Source: Bondarzewia mesenterica (taxonomy: Eukaryota; Basidiomycota; Agaricomycetes; Russulales; Bondarzewiaceae). From it: 62,041 nt of DNA. Shown piece by piece: positions 22,901 through 34,526 of the stretch. The stretch lies in the NCBI GenBank assembly GCA_004802705.1, contig SGPL01000146.1, forward strand, positions 1 through 62,041, given 5' to 3'. The position numbers and the translations under genes are program-made. The first letter of the stretch is position 1; every line of letters begins with the position of its first letter. The notes beneath the pieces are model-generated. The model worked only from the letters and a program-made list of their open reading frames with translations, searched no databases and was not told where the DNA came from.

Positions 22901-25900
22901 GTGGATTACTGACTCTGCGGCGAAAAGCAATGTGGTCGTCATCCAGATGCTCGTCGGATGGAACTCAAAGTCTTCCTCAATCGTCCATCGGAACATGTGC
23001 AAAAGTACGAGAATATCTTAGAGGCTATACGTAAAGAGACGGCGGAGGAGAATCCGGATGTGGATTACCTGGCGGAAGCCGGGCAGGCGTTCAAGAGCCT
23101 GCAGGTCGTGTGTCATTTGCAGACGTTCCAACATGCCATGGGGAAAGGCCCTACAGGCAAATATGAATGGTTCAACCTCGTCTCCGACGAAGTCAGGAAG
23201 GACATCCCGAAGCAGGAGCAGAAGCGGCAAGCGTAAGTTCCCTTGTCCGTGTCCGCTTTATCTGTGGTTCTTGACGTTGACTGCGATTCAGAATCATCTT
23301 CGAGCTCATCAAGGGTGAAATGCAGTATGTCAAGGATCTTGAGAACATTGACCTCGTTCGTATTGGTTGATCACGTGGATGTTGTGACACTCGTTGACGT
23401 CTGCACCATCAGATCTATGTCCAACCCCTACGCGAAGCCGAACCACCCATCATTTCGCGGGACAGACTGTCTACTTTCATCTCTGAGGTGTTCCACAATT
23501 TTGCGGAGCTCCACGTTCATCACAACAAGCTGCTCGATCGCATGCACGCCATTCAGCGTGAGGAGCACCCTGTGATCAATAGCGTCACTGCTGCTATCTT
23601 TGACGCTGCTCTGAACTGGCGGGAGGCGTATATGGAGTATGTGACCAACTATCCGATCGCGGAGTATCGTATTGTCGATGAGATGAACAATAATCCTCAA
23701 TTCAAGGCTTTCGTCGAGGTATGCGTATCTCCTTCATCGGCTCGATTACGTTTGTTTCTCAAACAAGTCTCCTATCAGCAATGCACTCGTCATCCAGATT
23801 CAAACCGCTTGGACATGAAGTCCTTCGTCAACCGGCCCATTCCTCGATTGGCTCGTTATGAGCTGCTATTAAAGGGTATCATGGAAAGCAGCCCCGAAGA
23901 TCATGAGGACAGGGGCAGCATACCGCAAGTAATCGAAGTGATCAAGTCGCTTCTGAAGGAAACACAGCCTGGCGTGGCTTCTGCAAACCAGAAGGTGGAG
24001 TTATGGCGCTACAATGCGAACCTTGTGTTCAAGCCCGGCGAAGCGGTGGTAAGCATTTTGATCTCATTGCAAGAAGGTTTTCCCCTGATGTTTCTACAGG
24101 ATATGGATCTTCTGGCCGAGAACCGCTCGCTCATATACACTGGCAAATTACTCCGTCAGCCTGATAATGGGTTCGAATGGAGTGGATGGAGCGAGTTATT
24201 TGTTCTTCTCTTCGACAATTATTGTGAGCTGCGTAGCCTCACTCTTCTGAGTAGATTGGGGGCTGATTAATTATCTTAGTCGTCATGACAAAACCCAAGG
24301 AAAAAGATGGGATCACAAAATACCATGTGAATCGTCGGGTAAGTCAAAGCGGTTCTCCTTCTCATTTGGACAGTAAAATGATACACTTCACCAGCCTGTT
24401 CCGCTTGACCTGCTCACCCTAGCAAGCTTCACGGACGCTCCAACTCAACGCGGGAACGGCATTCTTCGAGGTTTGCGCGGAGGAGAAAGGGGAACGCCAA
24501 ACGAATCTCCAGGTCCTATTCCCACAGCATCGACGACGCCGGACACGCCGGGAGACTCGCGTTTGGTCTACCCTTGCACAATCTTCTACAACGGAAGATT
24601 GGGCGGGCCGTGGACTTTGTATGCTGATTCGGCGCAGGCGCGTGCCGAGTGGAAGGAAAAGATGGAGGAGGCTATTGGTCTGCGCAAGGTGATACAGGAA
24701 TCGAATAAGGTGTTCGAGGTTGAGACCTTGAGCACCGACACGTTCCTCGTCCCCTCTGCTCTGGCCAACCCGTCGAGCAGCACGTGGCATAGTGAGAATG
24801 CATTCACTGGCAAAGTCACATGTTCCGTTCCATTCAGTAAGGCTTTGAGATATCCTTCATCTGCGTGATCTGATGATATGTTCCAGCGACGCCCGACGGT
24901 CGTGCTCTGGTCGCTGTGGGATGTACGGAAGGTGTATGGATCGGCTTTCGTCACGATGCGCGGTGTTAGTCAATCAAAATTCTTCAGATGGTCAATTTCT
25001 GACTGAGCGCACCTCTCACAGCAATGCGACGCGTGCTACATGTCAAATTGGTCACTCAATGTGCCATGCTGGAAGACTTTGGCATTTTCCTCGTTTTGGC
25101 GGATAAGGTCAGTCGATGTTCTCAGTCAGGTTAAGCGTAGCGTTCATCGTGATCTGTCCAGTCTCTCTTCGCGTATCATATAGAGGCGCTTGTTCCGTCG
25201 TCACCACAAAGCGCGGGCACTTCACAAACCCCACAGAAACTCAATGGCAACAGGGATGTCCACTTCTTCAGTGTAGGCACTCTCAACGGGAGGACGCTCG
25301 TTATCTACATGAAGAAGAAAAATGTGTGTATATCCTTGCATTTATTTGAAGTATCGGCCACTCAAAAACAAATGCAGCTTGACAGTGTTTTCCGTGTTCT
25401 GGAGCCTGTGGTTGGCAAGATCCAAGAGAAGGCCAAGGCCCCTGTATCGCTAGGCTCTCGTTTTGGGTTCCGGCAGGCGCGATCGGAGTGGTTCCGAGTC
25501 TACAGAGTCCGTAGATTTTCTTTCGAAGACATGATGTTAGTGACTAACAGCTTATACCATCCAGGATTTCTTCTTGCCGTCAGAATCCTATGACCTCATC
25601 TTCTTGAAAGCAAGAATTGCCATTCTATGCACCAAAGGCTTCGAGATTATGGATCTGTCAGAGTAAGACTTTGATCATATCACATCGTTTCTACCGTCCT
25701 CACAATTTCGTCTATTCAGTTTCAAGAGCGTCACTATTCCTCAGCGCGACGATCCCCGTCATGAGAAGCTTGCCAAGCGGTGCGAATCGTGTCGACCGAT
25801 GGGCATGTTCCGTTCGAGCGAAAACGAATTTCTACTCTGCTACGATGGTGCGTTGTTTCGTTAAGTTATCGTCCAAGTTGTTGTTTCATATCTCACTTCG

Positions 25901-26366
25901 ACTTGCAGAGTTCGGTCTCTACGTCAACCGTCACGGTGACCCGAGCCGCACGAAGAACACCATAGAATGGGAGGGCACGGCAGAGCGTGTCGCCTGGCAC
26001 CCACCCTACGTGCTCCTCTTCGACACCCGGTTTATCGAAGTGCGGCACGTCGAGACCGGGCGCTTGTGCCAGATCATCATGGGCAACGACCTGCGCTGTA
26101 TCTGGGATGGCCGGGGGACCTCCGCGCCGCCACCGCTCCCCGGACCGGGCGGGATGTGGGAGGAGGGCACATCGCAGGAGGCGCGGGTGCACGGTGTCAT
26201 GCGCGCTACCGAGCCGAGCATGTCCGGTCGCGCGGTCGCGCAGGCCGTGTTTGAACTCATTCCAACAATCCCGCTGTACGTCCCCGAGAAGCTATCGTCG
26301 CCAATGCAACAGACGGTGTTCCCCCACAATACCGCCGGCGGATCGCCCCCGCATTCAGGCTTCTGA
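19951..26366 (+). CDS. ROM2: Rho1 guanine-nucleotide exchange factor (Rom1/Rom2 type) with two DH modules
   Basis: Activates Rho1 GTPase in the cell-wall integrity pathway at the plasma membrane. Order of parts: a Pro/Ser-rich N-terminus (MSAIASPSNHPPGDADLQEL onward); an acidic EYDEEEYEEYESDEG patch; a DEP domain (NIAVWLRDKVPRGTHVKGSI to GRILQDGVEDVYMFLDD); a first DH-like module (22430-23235: IIHKLISKEAQYIRDLD to WFNLVSDEVRKDIP); a second DH module (23290-24050: IIFELIKGEMQYVKDLENID to YNANLVFKPGEAV); a PH domain (LLAENRSLIYTGKLL, WSELFVLLFDNY, TKPKEKDGITKYHVNRR); and a CNH domain (GRALVAVGCTEGVWIGFR to HVETGRLCQIIMGNDLRCIW). The second DH keeps the RLARYELLL helix needed for exchange; the first has HVQKYENIL there. 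The C-terminus is Pro/Ser-rich. At least 14 introns are needed. Family identity is secure; Rho1 as the partner is inferred from Rom2. Confidence 0.9.
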
Positions 26367-26952
26367 AGCGCTTCAAGCACTCGCGGTGTCTGCAGGTGGT
26401 GGAAGTGGCGAGGTTTGAAGCATGGACCTCGATCACGTCGTTCTCGTCTCCCGTATGGATTTGGAGGCCCCGTATCTTTCCCGTCTCTAATTTCCAGGTT
26501 GATAGACGGCTTGCTAGCTGGCGCTGCGCCGATCTTCATTCGTTGTAACTCATAATAATGTTCTCCCATTTCACTAGTCATGTTCTGTTGTCATTTCATA
26601 TGTGTATATTCGATTTCTTCTCAAATGTCGCCACGGTCCTGATTGCACTGCTCACGACAAGGCTGCAAGGCGCCGCGCTACCGACTGACCCACAACTGTG
26701 GCTTCCACCTTTGCTCAAGAATTGTCTTTCTCAGACTTTCTGACTTGGCGTGTATGGTCTCCGTTGCTCCGGCCTCGTCCAGAAAATAGTTGTTATTGAT
26801 TTGATTGACCTGTAGGATAGTTTCTGATCGTCCAAGCTTTCTGCACATCTTGCACATCTGAACAATATTTTGCATACACCCACGACAAGTACAAAGGAAC
26901 AAGAGTACTACCACCAGCATGCGATCATAAAACTGGTAGACCCACACGAAGC
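26367..26952. other. convergent 3' spacer
   Basis: 3' DNA of the RhoGEF and of the His/Asp-rich gene, which converge. Only short frames without motifs occur. No repeat or RNA gene was recognised. Confidence 0.45.
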
Positions 26953-29912
26953 TCATACACGTGCATTTGGCTTGAACATCCACTCATACGGCGCAGTGCT
27001 CACCGGAGTCATTGTCGGCGCCTCCGCCTCGTTAAGGAAAGCAGATGGTTTAGAGCCCTTGGCGACAACCTGCACATCAAGCGGGCCCAACGTTGCAGAA
27101 GCCGATGACGACGAAGATACAGCAGTAGCCGAAGGACTCGGTGCCTCCTTGATGGCCGCGGCAGATGGAGAGGCAGAAACGGAAGCGGAAGCGACACCCA
27201 AGTTCGGCGAAGTTGTGGACAAAGGACTCGTAGTACTGGAAGCTGTAGCTTGGTTGTCAGAAAGCGATCCAGATGCAGAATTAACAGCAGGGCTTGATGC
27301 GGCCGCCATTCTAATAGGAGAGGTGGTTGAAGTTCCAGTCCAAGAGCTAGTCTGAGAAGATGAGTCAGATATAGCCGCTGCTTGCGCAGAGGTTGCTGCT
27401 GCTGTCTCAGTTACCCAGGTCGTAGTCGTAGTCGTAGTCGTGAACGTGACGTCTACTGTAGAAGTCGATGAGGACTCTTGAGCCACTGGGGAAACCTCTG
27501 GATCGTCGGCCGTGAAAACGAGCGTGACGTTTTGCGTTGACGAAGACACACTATCGGGGATTGAAGACGATGTAGCCTGAGGAGCCGCCGTCGAACTGCT
27601 TGATGCACTAGCGCTCGCAGGAGGAGCATCCATGTTTCCTGGATCAGAAGCTCCAGCATCGTTGGGGCCATCGTCAGAATTGACCTCAGTCACGCTCGCC
27701 TTGAACTCGTTCTCAGGAGTAGGCGGATCCACCCGAGCACCCTGTTTGTCTTGCATCCCGGATCCTGAGCCCTTGCTTCCGCTCCCAGAATCGGTACTGT
27801 TATCTTGTCCGCTGAACCACATCGGCCTCAAAACTCCAGTCTTTGGATTAAAGCTAAATAGCTGACTCTTGTGGGTACCAGGCGATACAGGCTGGTCATC
27901 GCATGCCTCTGCGGTGAGTGGGGCTGGGCCTGGGGGATCAGGGTCGAAGGTTGCACAGAATGGGGTGATCGAGGCGGAAGCGGCCAGAAAGACGGGGAGC
28001 TGAAGTGTCACCGGGATCTCACCACCAGAAGAAGCGGCAGCGGAAGAGGAAGAGGCGGGAACAAGAAAGATCTGAGTTTGATTTGTTCCAGACGCGTTAA
28101 GAACAAAGGGAGCGCCAGCTGCGGATGTACTCTCTGCGCTTGCCGCATTGTCAACAGAGGCGAGCACGAGAGAAGCAATACGCTGGCCCGTAGGCGACTC
28201 GGATACAGCGCTCTGCGAAACAACACGGTCAGTAGATGCGAAGGTTCAAGCACACTGAGACCTACCATGATATCTATGCGACCCGGTACACCCAGCATCG
28301 GATTAGTGCTTTCATCTCGCTTACCCAGCACTGGAAGATTAAATTGCTGCTGGTTCAAGCGTCGCCTTGAATGAGACACCAAGTACGACCGACCCTCTTC
28401 ACCTGCTATTACCACTGTATTGCCGACCGACCGATCGACATGAACATGGTCATGGTCACCTGTAATGACAACCTTCTCGTGCCCGTGATGGTGTGGACTG
28501 CGAGCAACGTGACCCTGATTGCTGACCATGATGTTGCGATCGTGATGGTGGTGGTGGTGGTGGTGGTGGTGATCTGGGCTACGGCCATCCAGAACCTGGT
28601 CGAAACCGCGGACGACGACGTTCCTCTTATGATGATGATCGTGGTCGTGGTCATGATCGTGGTCGTGGTCGTGATCGTGGTCGTGGTCATGATCGTGGTC
28701 GTGGTCATGATCGTGGTCGTGGTCGTGGTCATGGTCGTGATCGTGGTCGTGGTCGTGGCCATGGCCATGTGGGCCGCGTTGAACGCGAACATGATCATGA
28801 TCTCCCGAGACTACAACTTTACCGTGGTGGTCGTGGTGGTCGTGATGGTCACGGTGGTGATGAGGGTCGCGGCCGATGTGAACATGGTCATGATCGCCAG
28901 AGACAACTACCTCTCCATGATGATCGTGGTGGTGATGCGGACTGCGGTCAAAACGGACGTGATCGTGTTCGCCATTGATCACTACTTCTCATGGTGTCCG
29001 CCATGAACTCGAACGTGCTCGTGATCACCATCAACGACGATTTTATCGTGGCGGGGACCGACGTGAACCTGATCGCCTAGAGAAACGACCTCGCCTTGCT
29101 GGAACCCGCTGCTGCGATTAGGGATCCGACCCATGATACGAGATGCCCCACGGTCATAGCGAACATGGTCGTGATTACCGGTGACGATGACCTCGGGGTG
29201 ATGACTGTGGTCGTGGTGCCGCTGCAGGAGAGTGTCGAGCTCGTCTGGATCCTCTCTGAAAGCCTCCGAATGGCTGGGTGAGTGTCGACGCTGGTCGCCG
29301 ATATGTAGGTCGATCAGTTATACGTAAGAATCAAGAGGATCCCATGGACGATTCAGAATTTATTCGTCAGTTAAACTGTTAGATGTACATACAATCATAC
29401 AACATACCTTTTCATTGTTCTTCTCCTCGTTCTTCCCACCTTTGGCATCTTTCTTGTGTTTTCCCTCGTCTTCATCGTCACTGCCCTTCTTGTGCGGCTT
29501 GTCATCATCACCATCGTCGCCCGTCTTGCCATCATCGCCATCGCCGCCCGTCTTGTCGTCTTCCCCTTGATGATCGCCATCCTTCTCAGAAGATTTGTCG
29601 CTATCGCCCTTGCCTTTGGGCGACTTTTTTCGAATCCGTGCCGTCATCTGTTGTACCATGCTTCTTTGCTTCTTGGTCGAGACTATGAGGAAGAGGCAAC
29701 ACGGGCACGTTTTCCGCCTTTGCCTCAGGATGAGCGGACTGAGAGGGATCATGAACATGAGCGGTCGCCACAGAAGACGCAGTCTCGGTACTGTTGCCGC
29801 CGTGAGATGCACGGGTATCGACAGCCGCCGACTCGACGGTAGGAGCTAAAGTCAAGACAGCAGCCGAGCACAGAGAACCAAGAATGACGAAGCGAGGAGC
29901 GAGAGCAACCAT
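26953..29912 (-). CDS. secreted His/Asp-rich repeat protein of unknown family
   Basis: I do not recognise this family. The protein begins with a clear signal peptide (VILGSLCSAAVLTLAPTVES). Next is a Lys/Asp-rich charged region (DGDDGKTGDDGDDDKPHKKG). Then come about ten imperfect units of the form VVVSGDHDHVxxxRxPHHH, for example VIVTGNHDHVRYDRG, KIVVDGDHEHVRVHGGHH, VVVSGDHDHVHIGRDPHHH and KVVITGDHDHVHVDRS. One unit is expanded into about 21 HD dipeptides, another into ten His. After a splice at DIM|SAVSESPTGQRIASLVL follows a compact region with two Cys (ASITPFCATFDPDPPG, PLTAEACDDQPV) and KSQLFSFNPKTGVLRPMWF, then a long Ser/Thr/Ala-rich tail ending FKPNARV. There is no GPI signal. The His density suggests divalent-metal binding. 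The frame is broken twice, at the six-T run 29625-29630 and near 28984; clean resumption suggests sequence errors. Confidence 0.7.
28637..28762 (-). repeat. (CACGAC)n-like tract encoding poly(His-Asp)
   Basis: Imperfect hexanucleotide array, GTGGTC/GTCATGATC variants on the plus strand, coding for about 21 His-Asp dipeptides in the gene above. Codons alternate between synonymous His and Asp codons rather than being identical, so the tract has diverged at the DNA level while the dipeptide is kept. Length polymorphism between strains would be expected. Confidence 0.85.
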
Positions 29913-30571
29913 GGTGTGAGGTTTGTGCGGGGGCGTGGGTATGTGTGTTCAGATATGAAACGATTGGGAAAGACAAAAAGAAGGGCGTCACAAGTTGAAT
30001 GCTCAAGCGAGAATAGTGTGTGCGCGAAACCAGTCGCGATAGAATGTGGATAGAAATGTGGAGAGTCACCCGGACTCTAAGAGGATGAATGTGAGGGGAA
30101 TAAAGGGGGGTGGAGAGACATGAACTTCACGGACGAGGGGTTTATATACTCACCGCCGGTTTCAGTCTGTGTCTGACGTTGGCAGGCCCGATCGCCAGCC
30201 AGGACGCGTCATTGACAGACGCGTCTATCACGTGCCCGCGATTGGCACAAATCCCCTGGTAATTAATGTCATATTTAGCAGGAATCAATATTTCGATTTC
30301 GACCTGCATATGTACTGCAGGTGTTGTACGGTACGAAAGTCGGTCCTCGTTATGTGCCGCGATTACGTTATTCAAGAAATAGCCGCGACTCCATCGGCAC
30401 CTCGTCTAGGTACTTCATTCCCTCAGAAGGACACTAGTCTGAGTACCGTCCAATGCCAGGATGACGGACCCAACCAAGGTGACTCAGATGACTGATCCGC
30501 TAGGTGGATAAGACCACACACGCATTAGTATCCCTCATTCCTGAATGATGTGTACACCTCGGCGACCTACC
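29913..30571. other. His/Asp gene promoter, 3' flank of thioesterase
   Basis: Upstream region of the secreted His/Asp-rich protein and the DNA past the thioesterase stop codon. A minus-strand frame at 30142-30375 has no recognisable motif. It includes a short palindrome GACGCGTC with a second copy nearby (30206-30223). No gene is supported. Confidence 0.4.
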
Positions 30572-31540
30572 TCATTTCATACTGTTTAAAACAGGGGCCC
30601 AAGTCTCGTCTCCCGGATCGCACTTGCGCAAATGGTCATAATCATACCATGTGATGACGCTCGTAGACGTCGCGACGACGTTACGCTGCGCATACGACCA
30701 TGCGGTCGCGTGGAGGAGGAACTGAGTGCGTGAGAGTGGAGGTGTGTGTGTGGACGGAGAAGATGAGACGAAGGGAGCGGGTTTGTGTGCGATGAGAAGC
30801 TGTGATGGGCGAGCAAGTGCGAGGACAAAACGTGATCAGTCAAGCATCATTACAGGGGAGGGGTGGATGCGGTATGCACGTACAGTATCAGGGAAGCGCA
30901 CAGGACGACGGAAATTGACCTCAATTGACTTCAGGATGAAGGAGACGCCTTTCGCCGACAGCATCTTCTGCGCCCTGTCCTGACCACCGAGTTTGTGTCC
31001 AATCGCAGATATCCAGTGCATACGGCCAGACTCGAAGAAACGGACTGGTATTCGAACGCCTCAGTATATTCAAACGCGATTGATATGCTCAATACGCACC
31101 GTATCGCACATTGTTCACATGCCTTCGCTCGTGAGCTAGACAAGAATAGTGCATTCATACACAGACACTCACTGAAAAGCATCATGGTCGCCCCAAACAA
31201 TGGGCTGGTCCCAAAAACTATCGGGGTCATATCCCTGCTCTGTGAGCTTCAAGCGACCCTCGTCCGCCGCAGACACGGGTTCCCCAGGTATTTCGTTGGG
31301 GTGAGAAGGACCATGCGTTCCCGGCTTTATATGATACGGAGAAGATGGGTCACGAAAGGCTTCTTGCAGATGCTGTGAGTCACAGAAACTCTCAGGTGAG
31401 GTTACGGTCCAAATGTGGGGTAAGGCATCACGGACCTGGATGGAACTCGATGAATTTCTTAGATGAGAAGATGCGAGTCTCAGTCTCGGCACGATTGGAC
31501 GAGACAGGATGCATCGTGCAGAGAATCCAAGCATGTTCAA
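30572..31540 (-). CDS. 4HBT-type acyl-CoA thioesterase-like protein, probably mitochondrial
   Basis: Hot-dog fold protein of the 4-hydroxybenzoyl-CoA thioesterase (YbgC-like) group, expected to hydrolyse an acyl-CoA; the substrate is unknown. The N-terminus, MNMLGFSARCILSRPIVPRL, is rich in Arg and Ser without acids, like a mitochondrial presequence. Key block: SFWDQPIVWGDHDAFQ spliced to HVNNVRYVRFFESGRMHW, where the Asp/His and the VNN-Y-x-R-F-x-E stretch match the family's active-site helix. Further strands are KGVSFILKSIEVNFRRPVRF, LIAHK, QFLLHATAWSYAQRNVVAT and VITWYDYDHLRKCDPGDETW, with the stop after VLNSMK. About 230 residues. Minus-strand neighbours downstream and upstream are unrelated. 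Confidence 0.75.
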
Positions 31541-31962
31541 ACTCCGTATATAAGAACAAGTTTGACGAAGGAGCCAAGTTGGCTTGACCGCAAATACACA
31601 GAAGAATCACATTGACATTGACGATGAAGCACTCTTGGGGGCACCGGCCCGCAAGATATCCGAGCTGCAGCCAACGATAACCCGTGAATCCAACCCAACC
31701 CAAGTTCAACTCGACGTTTGCAGCTGCAAGTATGCATCCGTGGGCAGCTCATCTATATAAAACAGAATCAAGGGGCCCTAGACTACTCAATGTACAATTG
31801 AGGCTTCCTTGGCCACCGTCTCAAAACAGACAAGAATGTACAGACCGCCTTGGTCTCCTTGTGTGAGCTTGATAAATCTTCTCCACAAGTAAGTTGTCCT
31901 ATTGAGTATTTTGATTGATAGAAAATAATTTATGTGAAACAGATAATGTAGACCTCCGAAGG
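31541..31962. other. thioesterase promoter region
   Basis: Upstream DNA of the thioesterase and 3' flank of the amidase. A TATATA-containing motif (ATCTATATAAAAC, 31749-31761) lies about 210 bp before the thioesterase ATG on its strand; whether it acts as a TATA box is uncertain. No gene was seen. Confidence 0.35.
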
Positions 31963-33386
31963 CTACTTCGAATTGGTAGATTCCAGCTTTTTCTTGACCT
32001 CAAGGTCTTCTCGGATTTTGTATACAGCCCGAGCATCCTGCGATAACCCGCTCAGTGACACAGAATGGAATTAGGTGGGTAAAAGGAGACGGCACCTCAA
32101 GAATGTCGAGATCAACATCGACAACCCTCATCTCCTCATCCACTCCCTCCATCCGCGTGATGGCACCTTTGAACGGCAACGAGACGCTCGAATGACCCAT
32201 GATGCCATTTTCTTTCAGGCCGCCACAACTGAGATCATACACGCAACGAATCAGCACCAACATCAGGCTATTCATGATTGGTGTGATGGAAGTGACGAAC
32301 TTGACAAAGATGACGCAGCATTCATTTTCGTACGCCCTGTTGACCACCATGCTGTCAACCCAGGCAGCTTCCCCCGAACCGCTGTAGCCAGCAGACAACG
32401 CAAGAGATAAAAATGAATGACGCGGGTCAAAGTGGGAACCATGAGCTTACTCGGGATCATATTTCTTTCCGATCTCGCCGACATCGTCGAGAAGCCAGCA
32501 AGTGGGCACGATGACCACTTCGACGCCTTGAAGCATGAGAGCGCGGAACGCTTCCGGCCATGCGAGGTCCCAGCCTAGGATGTGTAATGGCGGTATGTCA
32601 AATCAAATGCAGTGCGCGACGGGGATGATACGGACAGATGAGCAGGCCTGCTTTAAATTTCTCGGTCTGAAATACTTGATGGTCTTCTGTCGCGCTTTGT
32701 AGATATTCCTAGGAGCCAAGATTGAAGGGTCTGCTACACGGCGCATATTCTGGCCTACCTTTTCTCTGAGAGGTGAGTATGGTAAGGGATTTTATCGGAT
32801 GTGTTTGACGCCCAGGCAAAGAATCACTCACGGGTGCCTGCAGTAATATGAGATCATGCAAACGCGATATCGAAAATCTGCACTCACCACAAGTTCTTCT
32901 TCCGATACTCTCCTAATACTTCACCATGCTTGTCAATATACCTCGCGCTAGACACGCCTTGAAATTTCAAAAGTCTTGATAGGATATAGAAAGGAGAAAA
33001 CGAACGTATTGAACAGATGCTCATCGTTGAGGCTGCTCTTCTCGACGATCGTCCCCGCAACGATATCAATCGAATACTTCCTAGCCAGATTTTGCAGCAT
33101 CTCTACCCAATGGCCTTCATCGGAAGCGAGGTGCAAGTGTTCGGCAATAACTCCTAAAATTGACGCCGAACGAAGAGATTAGTCCTTACGAAACTCCGGA
33201 CTAGTGTGGTTTGTGCGCACCAGTCAAGAAGTACTCGGGGAAGACGATAAGATCGGCATGCTGCGAAGTCGCTGAAGACACAAACGACTCGAGGCGGGCG
33301 ACGTTCGTCGAGACGGAATCATTGCTACCTTTAGACGGAGGCTCCGAGGCGAATTGGCAGATGGCTATGCGGAGAGGGCGGGGCAT
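31963..33386 (-). CDS. nitrilase-superfamily carbon-nitrogen hydrolase
   Basis: Cys-dependent amidase fold acting on nitriles, amides or carbamoyl compounds; the exact substrate is not clear. The chain starts MPRPLRIAICQFASEPPS. The Glu-Lys-Cys catalytic triad is visible: Glu in ADLIVFPEYFLTG, Lys in GEVLGEYRKKNLW, and Cys in VEVVIVPTCWLLDDVG. Other family blocks are LARKYSIDIVAGTIVE, GWDLAWPEAFRALMLQ, AWVDSMVVNRAYENECCVIF, SSVSLPFKGAITRMEG and RVVDVDLDILEDARAVYKIR. It ends LESTNSK. About 300 residues with several introns; no targeting signal is obvious, so cytosolic. Closest functional groups would be N-carbamoyl amidases or omega-amidase-like enzymes. Confidence 0.85.
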
Positions 33387-33517
33387 GAGGCGTCAGACAC
33401 TCGAGAGCAAAGTCACGTTCGATAAGCAAGCACTCACTGCAGCGATGAAGGAGGTTTATGTAGTATTCCGGAAAGGTCCCAATCAGGAAGACCTACAGCG
33501 GTGTCACTCCGAGATAT

Positions 33518-33779
33518 TCATACGAAAAGGCCTTGGTAGACTCGAGATAGCGACACTCCAGTAATTTTCACGGCCTTCCGACCATGCTTGAAGTTCGATA
33601 ACGCGTCGACTCGAATGTCGACCATCCCTTCGGACGACTCACAAATATGGTAGTACCCGAGTACAGTATTTCCTTGTATGGACTTTGGTATTTCGCAAGT
33701 ACTTACCGAATTTTTTAAGTTCTGTCCGAGACTGGTCCAGCTGTTGATTGAACTCATCTGGAAGACTGGAACTCATCAT
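33518..33779 (-). CDS. small two-exon hypothetical gene
   Basis: Two exons joined by a canonical intron (G|GTAAGTACTT to CATACAAG|GAAATAC) give a continuous protein of about 75 residues. It starts MMSSSLPDEFNQQLDQSRTE and continues KKFGNTVLGYYHICESSEGM, MVDIRVDALSNFKHGRKAVK and VSLSRVYQGLFV before the stop. No motif or family is recognised, and there is no signal peptide. The perfect splice consensus and open frame across it are the only support. A third exon cannot be excluded. Confidence 0.35.
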
Positions 33780-34526
33780 GCATCATGCATCATGGACAGC
33801 AATAGACATCTATAGACACGCATTTGGAACCGTATAACTGTCAGTAAGTGGTCTTACCTATCAGTATATACTGCCTTGACTTCTGTATACACTTGACGCG
33901 ATCCAGACTGAACAGCGCAAAGCATGTGCAGTGCTCACGCGCACGCACATCTCATGGAAGTTCCCTTAAGTGAGCACCGCCAGTGTCCCCCTGAAGCTGA
34001 AGGCCTGACCGTTGCATCATCGGCGCAAGTACTGTACCGGATCCAACTAGCCCTTTCGCATAGATATGTTGTGCGCATCAGCAGCTGCTTCAGGAAGAAA
34101 GTCAGTGCACGAATCCGTTTACGAGGTGCGCCGTGATAAACCTATTTCAAATTGATGACTTGCTGCAATCTCGTGTACACTTTGGAGAATCAAATCTGTA
34201 TGCCTAAGGCCTTCACAGCAGTCACTGATGATTAGCCCCGATATACAGTATACTCTAAAGCTGAGGTCGTGTACTTTGGTCGGCCAGTATGGACTCTGGA
34301 ATATGTTTCTGACCGTGAAGATTGACCAGGTACATCATCATCCCGACCTGAAAATAGACACCTCGTCAGTGACGTAGGGTCTCACACGTTGTAGCAAAGT
34401 GCCTGCCTTGCACCCTACAACGATGGGCTATCAATAGAACCATCACAGTCCCTTATAATAATCTTGTCCATCCCACCCATTACCCCGCGCCGCCCTACTT
34501 TCCACCGTCTACTAAGTCTTGCAACC
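33780..34526. promoter_or_regulatory. GAD upstream region
   Basis: DNA between two divergent genes. It has two copies of TACAGTAT-type motif nearby (33662-33669 just inside the small gene, and 34244-34251 here) and TTATAATAAT at 34454-34463, about 65 bp before the GAD ATG, a possible TATA element. No gene was seen. Confidence 0.35.

Noticed and set aside
28371..29006. Plus-strand 211-codon frame, very Val/Met-rich
   Set aside because: It is the antisense of the His/Asp repeat: GTG GTC codons mirror CAC GAC. The minus strand has a signal peptide, introns and patterned repeats.
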